Made by a program: the position numbers and the translations under genes. A DNA stretch of 64,000 bases, taken from Methylobacterium sp. C25. GTDB taxonomy: Bacteria > Pseudomonadota > Alphaproteobacteria > Rhizobiales > Beijerinckiaceae. How positions within the stretch are numbered: position 1 is the first letter of the stretch; every line of letters starts with the position of its first letter. The stretch spans positions 496,001 through 560,000 of the forward strand of contig NZ_JAAUVI010000001.1 in assembly GCF_021352225.1 (NCBI RefSeq), in the 5' to 3' direction. Below are positions 34,095 through 43,333 of the stretch, piece by piece. Under the pieces are notes generated by a model. It was not told where the DNA came from. It was given only the letters and a program-made list of their open reading frames with translations, and made no database searches.

Positions 34095-35615
34095 TCAGAC
34101 CGAGGCGTCGTCCAGGAACAGCCGGTAGGCCGGGTTGTCGGTCTCGTCGACATAGGGATAGGCGAGCGCGTCCAGCGCCGCGTCGAAGCGGGCACGCTCG
34201 GCCGGCGGCACGTCGATCCCAGCGAGCACACGGCCGTAATCGGCGCCGTGGTTGCGGTAGTGGAACAGCGTGATGTTGAACCCGTCGCCGAGCGCCTCGA
34301 GGAACTTCATCAGAGCCCCCGGCCGCTCCGGAAACTGGAAACGGTAGAGCCGCTCGTCGGGCAGCCCCTGAGCGCGCCCGCCGACCATGTAGCGCACATG
34401 GACCTTGGCCATTTCGTTGTCGCTCATGTCGAGCACGCGATAGCCCTCGGCGGTCAGGGAGGCGATCAGCTCGCGCTTCTCCGGCCGGCCGCCGGGCAGG
34501 TTGATGCCGACGAAGATCTGCGCCTGTGCATCACGGGCGTAGCGATAGTTGAACTCGGTGATGGCGCGCGGCCCGAGCGCGGCGATGAAGGCGCGGTACG
34601 AGCCCGGCCGCTCGGGGATGGTGACGCCGATCAGGACCTCACGCTCCTCGCCGATCTCGGCGCGCTCCGCGATGTGGCGCAGGCGGTCGAAATTGAGGTT
34701 GGCACCCGAGGAGATCGCGACGAGCGTTCCGCCGCCGCCGTTCTCGGCCGCCCAGGCCTTGGCGCCGGCGAGACTGAGCGCGCCCGAGGGCTCGGAGACG
34801 GCACGGGTGTCGTCGAAGATGTCCTTCACCGCCGCGCACATGGCGTCGGTATCCACCGTGACGATCCCGTCGAGATGCTCGCGGCAGAGCCGAAAGGTCT
34901 CCTCGCCGACCTGGCGCACCGCGGTGCCGTCGGCGAAGAGGCCGACGCTCGGCAGCGTGACGAGGCCGCCCGCATCGAATGCCGCCTTCATGCTCGCGGC
35001 ATCATCCGGCTCGACGCCGATCACCTTGGTCTCGGGCCGCAGGTACTTCACGAAGGTGGCGATGCCGGCCGCGAGGCCGCCGCCGCCGATCGGCACGAAG
35101 ATCGCCTCGATCGGCCCCGAATGCTGGTGCAGGATCTCCATGCCGATGGTGCCCTGGCCGGCGATCACGTCGGGATCGTCGAAGGGGTGCAGGAAGACCA
35201 GGCCCTGCTCGGACTCGAGCCGGCGGGCTTCGCCGAGCGCCTCGTCGAAGTTGTCGCCGAACAGCACGACCTCGGCACCCCGCGCGCGGCAGGCATCGAC
35301 CTTGATGGCCGGCGTCGTGCCCGGCATCACGATCACCGCGCGCACCCCGAGTTGCGCCGCGCCGAGCGCCACGCCCTGCGCATGGTTGCCCGCCGAGGCG
35401 CAGATAACACCGCGCGAGAGCTGTTCGGGCGGCAGTTGCGACATCTTGTTGAAGGCGCCACGCAGCTTGAACGAGAAGACCGGCTGCAGATCCTCGCGCT
35501 TGAGCATGACGGGACGGCCGAGGCGCGCCGACAGGCGCGGCATCGGATCGAGCGGGCTCTCCTTGGCAACGTCGTAGACGCGGGCGGAGAGGATCTTCTT
35601 GATGTAGTCGGTCAC
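34095..35615 (-). CDS. ilvA: Threonine ammonia-lyase, biosynthetic
   Basis: This 506-residue PLP enzyme has the lysine motif FSFKLRGAFNKM and the glycine loop GGGGLAAGIATF. The C-terminus carries two ACT-like regulatory modules (ARDAQAQIFVGINLPGG... and ERLYRFQFPERPGALMKFLEALGDGFNITLFHYR), so it is the long, isoleucine-feedback form, not the catabolic TdcB. It makes 2-oxobutanoate for isoleucine. It starts at a GTG at 35615. Confidence 0.96.
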   Translation of the reverse strand: MTDYIKKILSARVYDVAKESPLDPMPRLSARLGRPVMLKREDLQPVFSFKLRGAFNKMSQLPPEQLSRGVICASAGNHAQGVALGAAQLGVRAVIVMPGTTPAIKVDACRARGAEVVLFGDNFDEALGEARRLESEQGLVFLHPFDDPDVIAGQGTIGMEILHQHSGPIEAIFVPIGGGGLAAGIATFVKYLRPETKVIGVEPDDAASMKAAFDAGGLVTLPSVGLFADGTAVRQVGEETFRLCREHLDGIVTVDTDAMCAAVKDIFDDTRAVSEPSGALSLAGAKAWAAENGGGGTLVAISSGANLNFDRLRHIAERAEIGEEREVLIGVTIPERPGSYRAFIAALGPRAITEFNYRYARDAQAQIFVGINLPGGRPEKRELIASLTAEGYRVLDMSDNEMAKVHVRYMVGGRAQGLPDERLYRFQFPERPGALMKFLEALGDGFNITLFHYRNHGADYGRVLAGIDVPPAERARFDAALDALAYPYVDETDNPAYRLFLDDASV

Positions 35616-35711
35616 GGCAGGGGAACTTCGCGACGGGGCGGGAGGACTCCGGAGAGCCCGATCTAGTCCCTCCGGCCGCCGGACGCGAGCACCCTGGCGC
35701 AGGTCTGCCCT

Positions 35712-36056
35712 TCAGAGCCGGTCGATCAGCGCCGCAATCCAGACGAGAGCAGCGAGCCCCTGCGCGGCAAAGGCTCCCGCGGAGGCGAGATCCTTGACCA
35801 CGCCAATGCGGGCGTGCCGGTCGGGATGAAGATGGTCGCAGAGCTTCTCGATCGCGGTGTTGAGAAACTCTGCGCAGAGCATCAGCAGCAGGCTCGCCAG
35901 CAGCGCGACGCGCACCCAGAGGCCCGTGCCGAGAAGCAGGGCGGCGGGCAGCCCGAATGCCAGCAGCAGGAGTTCCAGCCGGATCGCGCGCTCCGTGCGG
36001 GCTCCGTAGACGAGGCCGCGCCAGGAATTCAGGAAGGCGAAGTAGAGCGCCCTCAT
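35712..36056 (-). CDS. dgkA: Diacylglycerol kinase
   Basis: This 114-residue trimeric membrane kinase has three membrane segments and the DgkA signature LLMLCAEFLNTAIEKLCDHLHPDRHARIGVVKDLASAGAFA. It phosphorylates diacylglycerol to phosphatidic acid at the inner membrane. Its ATG (36056) overlaps the stop of the upstream AbrB-family gene by 4 nt, so the two are translationally coupled. Confidence 0.95.
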   Translation of the reverse strand: MRALYFAFLNSWRGLVYGARTERAIRLELLLLAFGLPAALLLGTGLWVRVALLASLLLMLCAEFLNTAIEKLCDHLHPDRHARIGVVKDLASAGAFAAQGLAALVWIAALIDRL

Positions 36057-37186
36057 GCGGCCGCATCCGGCGCGGAGCGGGCGATCCAGCGCGCCAGGAT
36101 CGGGCCGGTCAGCAGGACCGTGAACAAGCGAAGCGTCTGCACGCCGAGGACGAAGGAGACATCGGCCTTCGAGCCGACGGCGATGATGGCCACGGAATCG
36201 AGGCCGCCGGGGCTGGTCGCCAGGAACGCGGTCAGGAAGTCGATCGGCAGGAGGAAGGTCAGCCCGTATGCCCAGGCGCCGCAGAGCAGGATGATCGCGA
36301 TGGTCGCGATCAGGATGCCGGGCAGCGCGTGCAGCGTCGTATGCAGGGTCTCGCGCGTGAAACGCAGACCAACATACCAGCCGATCGCTGCATAGGCGGC
36401 ATCGAGCAGCGGCCCGGGCACCGCGACGCTGGCGATGCCCGTGGCATGCAGGGCCGCGCCGAGCAGCATCGGACCGACGAGGGCGCCGGCCGGCATCCGC
36501 AGCATCAGCGCGACGCCTGCGCCGACGGATGCGATCCCGAGGGTCGCGGCGATCGAGGTGAGCGGCAGGAGTGGGGCCGCCACGCTCGCCGGCTCGGCAG
36601 AGACGTCGACGAGCAGACGCGCCACGACAGAGGCGGTGAGAACGACGGCCGCGACGCGGACGTACTGCATGAAGGCGACGAGACGCGGATCGGAGCCGTA
36701 GGCCTCCGACATCGCCACCATCGCGGCGGCGCCCCCCGGCGCCGAACCCCAGGCCGCAGTCGCACCGGGCAGGACCTGCAGCCGCGTCAGGGTGATGCCC
36801 ACGACGACGCCGGCCATCACGGTGACCAGCACTGCCGCGACCATCAGGGCGCCGTCGTCGATGATGGTCCGAGCGATCTCGGGCGTCACCGAATGCGCTA
36901 CGAGGCACCCGATGATCGATTGCGCCGCCAGGAAGAGTGGACGCGGCAGAAGGAGCCGGGCGCCACCGACGCCGAAGCCGATGGCGGCCAGCATGGGCCC
37001 GAGCAGCAGCGCCGCGGGGAACCGGGCGTAGCTGAGCGCGATGGCCAAAACGGCGGAGACCGCGAGGAGCCCCATCCAGCGAGCGGGCGTGCGGAGATCG
37101 AGCAAGGGCTGCTGCCGCAGGTTCCAGGGAGCGCGCGCGGGAGCACCGCGCCCGGTGCCGCTACACCGCTTGCGAGCGCCTGTCAC
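36053..37186 (-). CDS. AbrB-family (ammonia monooxygenase-like) membrane transporter
   Basis: This 377-residue protein has about ten hydrophobic segments, in two similar halves that contain PAALLLGPMLAAIGFGVGG and PAGALVGPMLLGAALHATG, the AbrB repeats. Proteins of this family are annotated as AbrB or ammonia monooxygenase-like and have been linked to small-organic-acid export. A GTG at 37186 starts it. Its stop overlaps the dgkA start (ATGA), so it is the first gene of a two-gene operon ended by dgkA. Confidence 0.88.
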   Translation of the reverse strand: MTGARKRCSGTGRGAPARAPWNLRQQPLLDLRTPARWMGLLAVSAVLAIALSYARFPAALLLGPMLAAIGFGVGGARLLLPRPLFLAAQSIIGCLVAHSVTPEIARTIIDDGALMVAAVLVTVMAGVVVGITLTRLQVLPGATAAWGSAPGGAAAMVAMSEAYGSDPRLVAFMQYVRVAAVVLTASVVARLLVDVSAEPASVAAPLLPLTSIAATLGIASVGAGVALMLRMPAGALVGPMLLGAALHATGIASVAVPGPLLDAAYAAIGWYVGLRFTRETLHTTLHALPGILIATIAIILLCGAWAYGLTFLLPIDFLTAFLATSPGGLDSVAIIAVGSKADVSFVLGVQTLRLFTVLLTGPILARWIARSAPDAAA

Positions 37187-37231
37187 GGTTCGACGACGTG
37201 AGAAGCCCTCTTCCTCAGCCGGTACGACAGA

Positions 37232-37259
37232 GCCCCGCGAAGCTCGAGCTTCGCGGGGC
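37232..37259. terminator. Perfect 28-bp palindromic hairpin
   Basis: gccccgcgaagct (37232-37244) pairs perfectly with agcttcgcggggc, with cg at the centre. It lies between the AbrB operon start and the BA14K-like gene end. It probably helps end the BA14K-like transcript together with the hairpin at 37282. Confidence 0.6.
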
Positions 37260-37281
37260 GTCTTCAGGAAGCCGACTGACT

Positions 37282-37312
37282 AAAAAAGGCCGGCGCCAAG
37301 CGGCGCAGGCCC
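37282..37312 (-). terminator. Intrinsic terminator of the BA14K-like gene
   Basis: On the minus strand, ggcctgcgcc-gctt-ggcgccggcc (one mismatch) is followed by TTTTTT (the complement of aaaaaa at 37282-37287). It ends 13 bp past the stop. A clear rho-independent terminator. Confidence 0.85.
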
Positions 37313-37324
37313 TTTCCGATTCGG

Positions 37325-38017
37325 TTACGGGCAGGCGTGCCGCGCGCCGTCATTGCCGAGATAGGTCCCGGTGCGGCGGTCGTAGGATTTGAAGCGGCTG
37401 ACGCAGTAGGCGACGGATCGGGCCGGCTGGACGGCCTGGGGCTGCCCGACGTCATAGCCTTCCTGATCGTAGCCGTAGGCCGCCGGGGCGTAACCGCCGT
37501 AATAGCCGTCGTCGTACCCGTAGCCGTCATAGCCGTAGCCATAACCCAGGCCACCGAGCGCCAAGCCGAGGCCAAGGCCGCCATAGCCCCAACCATAGCG
37601 GTTATGGCGACCATGCCAGCGGCCGTTCCAGCCGCGGTTAGCCGCGAAGCCCCGTCCGGCGACACCGGGGTTGAGACCTCGGTTGATACCGCCGCCGACA
37701 ACGGCGCGCTGGAAGCCGTTATTCACTCCAACGCCACCGATCGCACCCCGCTGGGCACCGATCGCCGAGGCACCACCGAATCCGGCCGGCCTGAAGCCGC
37801 CACCGAAATTGCCACCGCGGAAGCCGCCTGCGCCCATTCCGCCCCGGAAGCCACCGCCACCACCGAAGCCGCCGCGGAAACCACCGCCACCGCCGTGGAA
37901 ACCACCGCCGCCGCCGTGAAATCCTCCGCCACCGAAGCCGCCGCGAGCGTCCGCGGTCGCAGGAACCAGAAGGAGAGCACCGGCCAATGCCACCGATGCC
38001 GTCAGGATACGCTTCAT
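37325..38017 (-). CDS. Glycine-rich secreted BA14K-like protein
   Basis: This 230-residue protein has a signal peptide at 1-25 (RILTASVALAGALLLVPATADA), a long Gly/Phe/His-rich region made of GGFHGGGG and GGFRGG units, a Tyr/Gly-rich stretch, and the BA14K signature at the C-terminus: VAYCVSRFKSYDRRTGTYLGNDGARHAC. The BA14K domain was described in Brucella as an immunoreactive envelope protein. The repeats may be structural or metal-binding (many His). The start MKRILTA at 38017 is chosen because it begins the signal peptide. Confidence 0.88.
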   Translation of the reverse strand: MKRILTASVALAGALLLVPATADARGGFGGGGFHGGGGGFHGGGGGFRGGFGGGGGFRGGMGAGGFRGGNFGGGFRPAGFGGASAIGAQRGAIGGVGVNNGFQRAVVGGGINRGLNPGVAGRGFAANRGWNGRWHGRHNRYGWGYGGLGLGLALGGLGYGYGYDGYGYDDGYYGGYAPAAYGYDQEGYDVGQPQAVQPARSVAYCVSRFKSYDRRTGTYLGNDGARHACP

Positions 38018-38160
38018 CGTCTTCACCACGTTGCGGGAGATGTCCCTTGGGGAAGAAACGCGCCTGAGCTTGGTTTGATCATGCGGCATAACGGTATTTG
38101 TTGCCGACGAAGCTCGAAGCGTGGCTTGCTCGATGCCGGTCGGCGTTCGAGAGAGGGTTT

Positions 38161-38487
38161 ATGACGACCTTCGCCGCCTTTATCGGTGCTGCGCTCGCCG
38201 AGATCGCAGGTTGCTTCGCCTTCTGGGCCTGGGCGCGGATGAACGCCTCCGCGCTCTGGCTATTGCCGGGCATAGCCTCGCTTCTCGCCTTCGCGAGCCT
38301 GCTCACCCTCGCCGATACGGCCGCGGCAGGGCGCGCCTACGCGGCCTATGGCGGGATCTACGTGGTCGCTTCCCTCATCTGGCTGCGCCTCGTCGAAGGC
38401 GTCCACCCGGATGGCTGGGACCTCGCGGGTGCAGGGCTTTGCCTCGCTGGGATGGCCGTGATCCTCTACGGACCGCGCGCGGCCTGA
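38161..38487 (+). CDS. YnfA/UPF0060 small membrane protein
   Basis: This 108-residue protein has four hydrophobic segments with the family motifs [39 protein letters not shown] and [20 protein letters not shown], typical of YnfA. These are SMR-like proteins proposed to export toxic compounds. Its 3' end overlaps the 3' end of the CynX-type gene by 22 bp in convergent orientation. Confidence 0.93.
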   Translation: MTTFAAFIGAALAEIAGCFAFWAWARMNASALWLLPGIASLLAFASLLTLADTAAAGRAYAAYGGIYVVASLIWLRLVEGVHPDGWDLAGAGLCLAGMAVILYGPRAA

Positions 38488-39668
38488 CCGACATGCAGGT
38501 TGCGCCCTGCGCCGAGGCCACAGAGCGCAGCCCCGAGCGCCACGCCGGCGAACAGGATCGTCGGCCAGGCCCAGCCACCGCTGATCTCGTGTGCGAGCCC
38601 GAACCCGAAGGGGCCGAGTGAGGCGAGCGTGTAGCCGAAACCCTGCGCCATGGCGGAGAGGGCACCGGTGCTCGCCGCATCGCGCGCTCTCAGAACGATC
38701 ACCGTCAGGCCGAGCCCGAAACAGCCTCCCAGGGCGAAGCCTTGCACGATCGCCGCCACCACCATGCCTTTCGCCGGGCCGAAGCCGAGCGCCGCGAAGA
38801 CCACGACGGTGATGAAGAGGCTGCCGACGATCCAGCCGCGCTGATCGCGTGCGCCGGCCGCCAAAATCGGCACCACGAGAGCGCCCGGCGCCTGCGCGAA
38901 GGCCGACAGCGCGGTGAGATAGCCGGCATCGACGGCATCGAGCCCGCGTCCCTGCAACAGCGCCGGCAGCCAGCCGAACTGGATGTAGGCCAGCGAGGAT
39001 TGCAGACCCATGAACCCGGCCACCTGCCAGGCGAGCGGCTCCCGCCAGAGCCGAACTGCCGGCTCCGCGCCCCGGACAGCGGCCGCCGCGGGGCGCAAGC
39101 GTGCAAACGGAATCCAGGCGACCACGGCTGCGAGCGCCGGCAGCGCCCAGACGGCGAGTGCGGCAGCCCAACCCTGGCCAAGCCAGTGTTCCAGTGGCAC
39201 CGTCAGTCCGGCCGCCGTCCCAGCGCCGATGCAGAGTGCCATCGTGTAAAGCCCGGTGGCGCGGCCGGCATGGCGGGAGAAGTCGCGCTTCACGAGCGCC
39301 GGCAGCAGAACGCCAGACAGTCCGATCCCGAGCCCGGACAAAGCCGCCCCAGCGAACAGGGCGGGCAGGCCTCCGAGACCACGCAGTAGCAGGCCCGCGA
39401 GGACGGCGACGAGCCCCGCGAGAATGCCCACATCGACGCCGAGCCGTCGGATCGCCGGCGGCCCGAAGGCGCCGCCGAGGCCGAGGCACAGCACCGGCAG
39501 GGTGGTGAGTAAGGCGGCGGTCGTGGCGGTCGATCCGGTATCGGCCAAGATTTGCGTCAGCAAAGGCCCCACGCTCGTCAGCGCCGGCCGCAGGTTGAAC
39601 GCAACCAGCATCACAGCGAGGCCGAAGAGGAGCGGGCCGTATCGTCTTGCTTCAGTCGTCGCGTTCAT
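38466..39668 (-). CDS. MFS transporter, CynX/NimT type
   Basis: This 400-residue transporter has about twelve hydrophobic segments and the CynX-type core [14 protein letters not shown] and [19 protein letters not shown], followed by [12 protein letters not shown]. Members move cyanate, nitroimidazoles and other small anions. Its ATG overlaps the lnt stop by 4 nt (ATGA), so the two are coupled; this coupling is not a known functional pairing. It overlaps YnfA at the 3' end. Confidence 0.9.
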   Translation of the reverse strand: MNATTEARRYGPLLFGLAVMLVAFNLRPALTSVGPLLTQILADTGSTATTAALLTTLPVLCLGLGGAFGPPAIRRLGVDVGILAGLVAVLAGLLLRGLGGLPALFAGAALSGLGIGLSGVLLPALVKRDFSRHAGRATGLYTMALCIGAGTAAGLTVPLEHWLGQGWAAALAVWALPALAAVVAWIPFARLRPAAAAVRGAEPAVRLWREPLAWQVAGFMGLQSSLAYIQFGWLPALLQGRGLDAVDAGYLTALSAFAQAPGALVVPILAAGARDQRGWIVGSLFITVVVFAALGFGPAKGMVVAAIVQGFALGGCFGLGLTVIVLRARDAASTGALSAMAQGFGYTLASLGPFGFGLAHEISGGWAWPTILFAGVALGAALCGLGAGRNLHVGQAARGP

Positions 39669-41353
39669 GCGGCACCATTGGCGTCGCGCCGGCGGCCCGC
39701 GAAGGCGACGAGGAGGGCGCCGAGCAGCATCGCGGCGAAGGGAGCGTCGCCCAGAAAAGAATAGACGGTGCGGCCGGGGATACGCGCCGGCAGCTCCGCA
39801 TCGAGCACGCCCTCCTGGCCGAGGGGCAGCGCGGCGACGATGCGTCCATGTGCATCGACCACGGCCGAGATGCCGCTATTGGCGTCGCGCACGAGGGGCA
39901 GGCCTTCCTCGACGGCGCGCAGCCGCGCCTGGGCGAAGTGCTGATGTGGCCCCGGCGTGTTGCCGAACCAGGCGTCGTTGGTGAGGTTCAGGATCAGGCC
40001 CGGCACCACGGCACCGCCATCCAGCGCGTCGGCCGGCACGATGGCGCCGGGAAAGATCGACTCGTAGCAGATCGTCGCCGCCACCGGCGGCAGGCCCGGC
40101 ACGGCGAGGATACGCTGGCCCGCCCGCAATCCCGGCGTGAAGCCGCCCGGTACCGACACGAATTGCCGAAGGCCGACCGCCTTCAGAATCGCGTCGAACG
40201 GAGCTGGCAGATATTCGCCGAAGGGCACGAGATGCACCTTGTCGTAGATCGGGCCGAGGGTGCCGCCATGCTCGATCGTCAGGATCGCGTTGAAGAACAC
40301 CGCGTGCTCTCGGGTGAAGGGCTCCTGCGCCCGCGCCGCACCGGTAATCAGGTGCTTGTCCCTGGGCAGCACCGCGCCGATGCGCCCGAGCGTCTGGGGA
40401 TCGCGCTGGATCAGGAAGGGAAATGCGGATTCCGGCCAGACGATGTGGGTGACGTCGGCGATGCCGCTGCGCTCGGGGGATGTCGCGCGATCGCTGAGCG
40501 CGAGATACTTGTCGACGACGGCGTCGCGATGGCCGGGCTCGAACTTGTCATCCTGCTGGATGTTCGGCTGGATCAGGCGCAGTCGTACCCCGGCGATGGT
40601 CGCGTCGGGTCCACTCGGGATGCGCCAGGCCCCGAACAGAGCGAGCGCCGCCAGGATCGAGCCGCCGAGGACGAGAGGTCCGAAGCGAGCGCGGGGGCTG
40701 GCGCCGGTGGCGAGCGTTGCGGGAGCGGCAGCGATCGGCACGACGATAAGGCTGAGGCCGTAGAGGCCGACGAGCGATGCCCCCTGCATCAGCCAAAGAT
40801 TGCCGCCGAGCGCCATGCCGACATTGTTCCAGGGAAAGCCGGTGAACAGATGCCCGCGCAGCCACTCGCTGCCGGCAATGGCGAAGGCGAGCGCGAAGAG
40901 GCGTCCCGCCCCGCGTGACCAGACGAGCCGGGCCGCCGCGAACCCGAAGGCGTAGAATACGGCGAGCACCGCCGGCAGCCCGACCACGCCGAGGGGCATC
41001 GCCCATGCGAACTGATCGGCCTCCACCAGAAAGGCCGCACCGAGCCACCACAGGCCGGCCACGAAGTAGCCGAAGCCCCAGCCCCAACCGACGAGGGCGC
41101 AATCCCGGAGTGTTCTCCAGCCGCGAGGGCCGGCACTCGCGCCGTCGATCAGCCAGACGGCCACCGTGAGCGACACGACGAGGGCCGGCAGAATGCCATA
41201 GGGCGGCATCGCCAATGCCCCGACCGCACCCGCCAGGACGGCGAGCCCGAACCTCGGCCAACCGTGGCTCAGGATGATGCGATGGGCGATCGCCTCGAGC
41301 CAGCCGCCGACGGGCAGACCGGTCTGGGCATCGCTCTTGCGCGCGAGGGTCAT
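39665..41353 (-). CDS. lnt: Apolipoprotein N-acyltransferase
   Basis: This 562-residue protein has about six N-terminal membrane segments (for example LAVLAGAVGALAMPPYGILPALVVSLTV) followed by a nitrilase-fold domain. The catalytic triad is visible as Glu in VWPESAFPF, Lys in YDKVHLVPFGEYLP and Cys in ATICYESIFPG. It adds the third acyl chain to lipoproteins. The ATG is at 41353. Its usual neighbour in alphaproteobacteria, corC, lies 235 bp upstream here. Confidence 0.96.
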   Translation of the reverse strand: MTLARKSDAQTGLPVGGWLEAIAHRIILSHGWPRFGLAVLAGAVGALAMPPYGILPALVVSLTVAVWLIDGASAGPRGWRTLRDCALVGWGWGFGYFVAGLWWLGAAFLVEADQFAWAMPLGVVGLPAVLAVFYAFGFAAARLVWSRGAGRLFALAFAIAGSEWLRGHLFTGFPWNNVGMALGGNLWLMQGASLVGLYGLSLIVVPIAAAPATLATGASPRARFGPLVLGGSILAALALFGAWRIPSGPDATIAGVRLRLIQPNIQQDDKFEPGHRDAVVDKYLALSDRATSPERSGIADVTHIVWPESAFPFLIQRDPQTLGRIGAVLPRDKHLITGAARAQEPFTREHAVFFNAILTIEHGGTLGPIYDKVHLVPFGEYLPAPFDAILKAVGLRQFVSVPGGFTPGLRAGQRILAVPGLPPVAATICYESIFPGAIVPADALDGGAVVPGLILNLTNDAWFGNTPGPHQHFAQARLRAVEEGLPLVRDANSGISAVVDAHGRIVAALPLGQEGVLDAELPARIPGRTVYSFLGDAPFAAMLLGALLVAFAGRRRDANGAA

Positions 41354-41588
41354 GCGAGGCGGATCATCGGACGGCCGAGCTTGGCGTTGAGCCGCTGGGC
41401 ATTACACGATTCCCAGACTTTGGCTGCCTCCTGCGAGACTCAGCCGCGATCCGACCGTCTCGACCCGCGCTTCGGTGAATCGGCGGAGTACAGCTTCGCT
41501 CCAGTTCCGATCGCCACGGCCCTTGGCCTCCTGCCCCGCCTCGCCTTCCGATCAGCGAGGCGCGCGGAGATCGGCGCGTCAGCGGTCT
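41354..41588. other. Gap between lnt and corC
   Basis: No gene with coding character is visible in these 235 bp. A promoter for lnt may lie here. Nothing else is seen. Confidence 0.5.
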
Positions 41589-42707
41589 TCAGCCCCCGGC
41601 CGCTTGAGCCGGCGGCGGCTCGGCTGACGGAGCTGGCAGCGCCAGGGGCACCACCTGACCGACCTTCGCCTGCCCGCGCTGCAGGCGCAGGCGCTTCACG
41701 CGGCGCGGATCGGCATCGAGCACCTCGAATTCGAGTTCGCTCGGTCCAGCGATGATCTCGCCCCGCGAGGGCACGCGGCCCGCGAGCGTGACGATGAGGC
41801 CGCCGATCGTGTCGATTTCCTCCGCCATCTCGCCGGCCGAGGCGACCAGGTCGACGCCGGTGGCCTCCGAGACCTCGGCGAGGCCGGCGCGGGCGTCGGC
41901 GACATAGGCCTCGGTCTCGCCCTCGACGCGGTTGACGAGTTGGCCCTCGGCCACGTCGTGCTCGTCCTCGATGTCGCCGAGCACCACCTCGATGAGGTCC
42001 TCGATCGAGATCAGCCCGTCCGTGCCGCCATACTCGTCGATGACCAGCGCCATGTGGGTGCGCGTCGCCTGCATGCGGACCAGCAAGTCGATCGCCGGCA
42101 TGGAGGGCGGCACGAACAGGACCGGGCGCTGGATCCGGGTCGAGGCTAGGGTCGCCGACAGATCGACTTTTCCGAGATCGAGATCGCGCACCGCGCGCGC
42201 CGGCAGCCGACGTACGCGGGTCGGCGTCGCCGGCTTGTCTTCGGTCGTGGCCGCAGCAGGAGCGGCTGCGCGGCGGGTGGCCGGCTCGGCCTTTGAGGCG
42301 AGGTACTCCACGAAGTCGCGGATGTGGACCATGCCGCGCGGGTCGTCGAGCGTCTCGCCATAGACCGGCAGACGCGAATGGCCGGCGGTGCGAAAGAGCT
42401 TGAGCAGATCGCCGAGGCTGCTGTCAACCGGCACGGCGACGATGTCGGCCCGGGGTACCATGACGTCGTCGACGCGCACCTTGTGCAGGCCGAGGACGTT
42501 CTTGAGCATCGCCCGCTCCAGCGGGGAGAACGAATCCTCGCCCGTATCGGGCTCGGCCAGGGCGTCCTCGATGCCGGTGCGCAGGCTGTCACGTGAGCGC
42601 AGGTTGAAGACATTCAGCAGGCGATCGTACCAGGCCTCGCGGGGCTGGGCGTCGGCATCTGCATTGGGCGCGGCCAGGGCCGCGCCGCGACTTCGGTCGT
42701 TCGTCAT
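41589..42707 (-). CDS. corC: Hemolysin/CorC family CBS-domain protein
   Basis: This 372-residue soluble protein has two CBS motifs (VDDVMVPRADIVAVPVDSSLGDLLKLFRTAGHSRLPVYGETLDDPRGMVHIRDF and RPVLFVPPSMPAIDLLVRMQATRTHMALVIDEYGGTDGLISIEDL) and a CorC_HlyC domain at the C-terminus (IDTIGGLIVTLAGRVPSRGEIIAGPSELEFEVLDADPRRVKRLRLQ). It lacks the DUF21 membrane part of full CorB-type proteins, as is usual for CorC/TlyC. It has been linked to magnesium and cobalt efflux or tolerance. It follows ybeY by 45 bp. Confidence 0.93.
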   Translation of the reverse strand: MTNDRSRGAALAAPNADADAQPREAWYDRLLNVFNLRSRDSLRTGIEDALAEPDTGEDSFSPLERAMLKNVLGLHKVRVDDVMVPRADIVAVPVDSSLGDLLKLFRTAGHSRLPVYGETLDDPRGMVHIRDFVEYLASKAEPATRRAAAPAAATTEDKPATPTRVRRLPARAVRDLDLGKVDLSATLASTRIQRPVLFVPPSMPAIDLLVRMQATRTHMALVIDEYGGTDGLISIEDLIEVVLGDIEDEHDVAEGQLVNRVEGETEAYVADARAGLAEVSEATGVDLVASAGEMAEEIDTIGGLIVTLAGRVPSRGEIIAGPSELEFEVLDADPRRVKRLRLQRGQAKVGQVVPLALPAPSAEPPPAQAAGG

Positions 42708-42752
42708 GTCTCTCTTGAATGTCCGAGGCGGAAGTGCCGGTGTCGAAGCGGG

Positions 42753-43238
42753 TCAGTCGGCGTAGGGATCTGGGATGCCGAGCGTCGCCAGGGCCGCGAC
42801 TTCGATGGCTTCCATCGCGTCGGCCTCGGCCTCGCCGGTCTCGTGATCCTGCCCGAGCAGGTGAAGAGTGCCATGGACGAGGAGATGCGCGAGGTGGTGG
42901 CTGAGCGGCTTCGACTGCTCGGTACTCTCGCGCAGCACCGTGTCATAAGCAAGAACCACGTCGCCGAGCGGCTCCGGCTCTCCCGGCGGCACAGGCTGGT
43001 CGGCCGCCGGAAACGAGAGCACGTTGGTGGGCTTGTCCTTGCCGCGCCACGTCTTGTTGAGGTCCTGCACGGTCGCGTCATCGGCGAGCATGACGCTCAC
43101 CGAGACATGCCCCACATGCGAATCGGGCAGGGCCGAGAGGCCCGCGGTGACGGCCTGCTCGACCAGGGCCTCGAGGTCGGGGACGGCCGCCTGCCAGCGC
43201 TCGTCCTCGATGGCGACGTCGATCTCGGGTTGGCTCAC
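42753..43238 (-). CDS. ybeY: Endoribonuclease YbeY / rRNA maturation factor
   Basis: This 161-residue protein has the metal site HGTLHLLGQDHE (H-x3-H-x5-H), preceded by TWRGKDKPTNVLSFPAADQ, the family hallmarks. It matures the 16S rRNA 3' end and takes part in ribosome quality control. The start is taken as the GTG at 43238 (family length ~155-170); a GTG at 43307 would add a 23-residue arginine- and cysteine-rich tail with no support. It is upstream of corC. Confidence 0.93.
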   Translation of the reverse strand: MSQPEIDVAIEDERWQAAVPDLEALVEQAVTAGLSALPDSHVGHVSVSVMLADDATVQDLNKTWRGKDKPTNVLSFPAADQPVPPGEPEPLGDVVLAYDTVLRESTEQSKPLSHHLAHLLVHGTLHLLGQDHETGEAEADAMEAIEVAALATLGIPDPYAD

Positions 43239-43333
43239 GGGCGAGGCTTGTCCGGCGGTGCGAGAGGCGCTGTTAGCGAGCGCACGCCCCTTCCGGCAAC
43301 AGGCCACGAGACAAGGCTGGCCCGCGAAATGGT

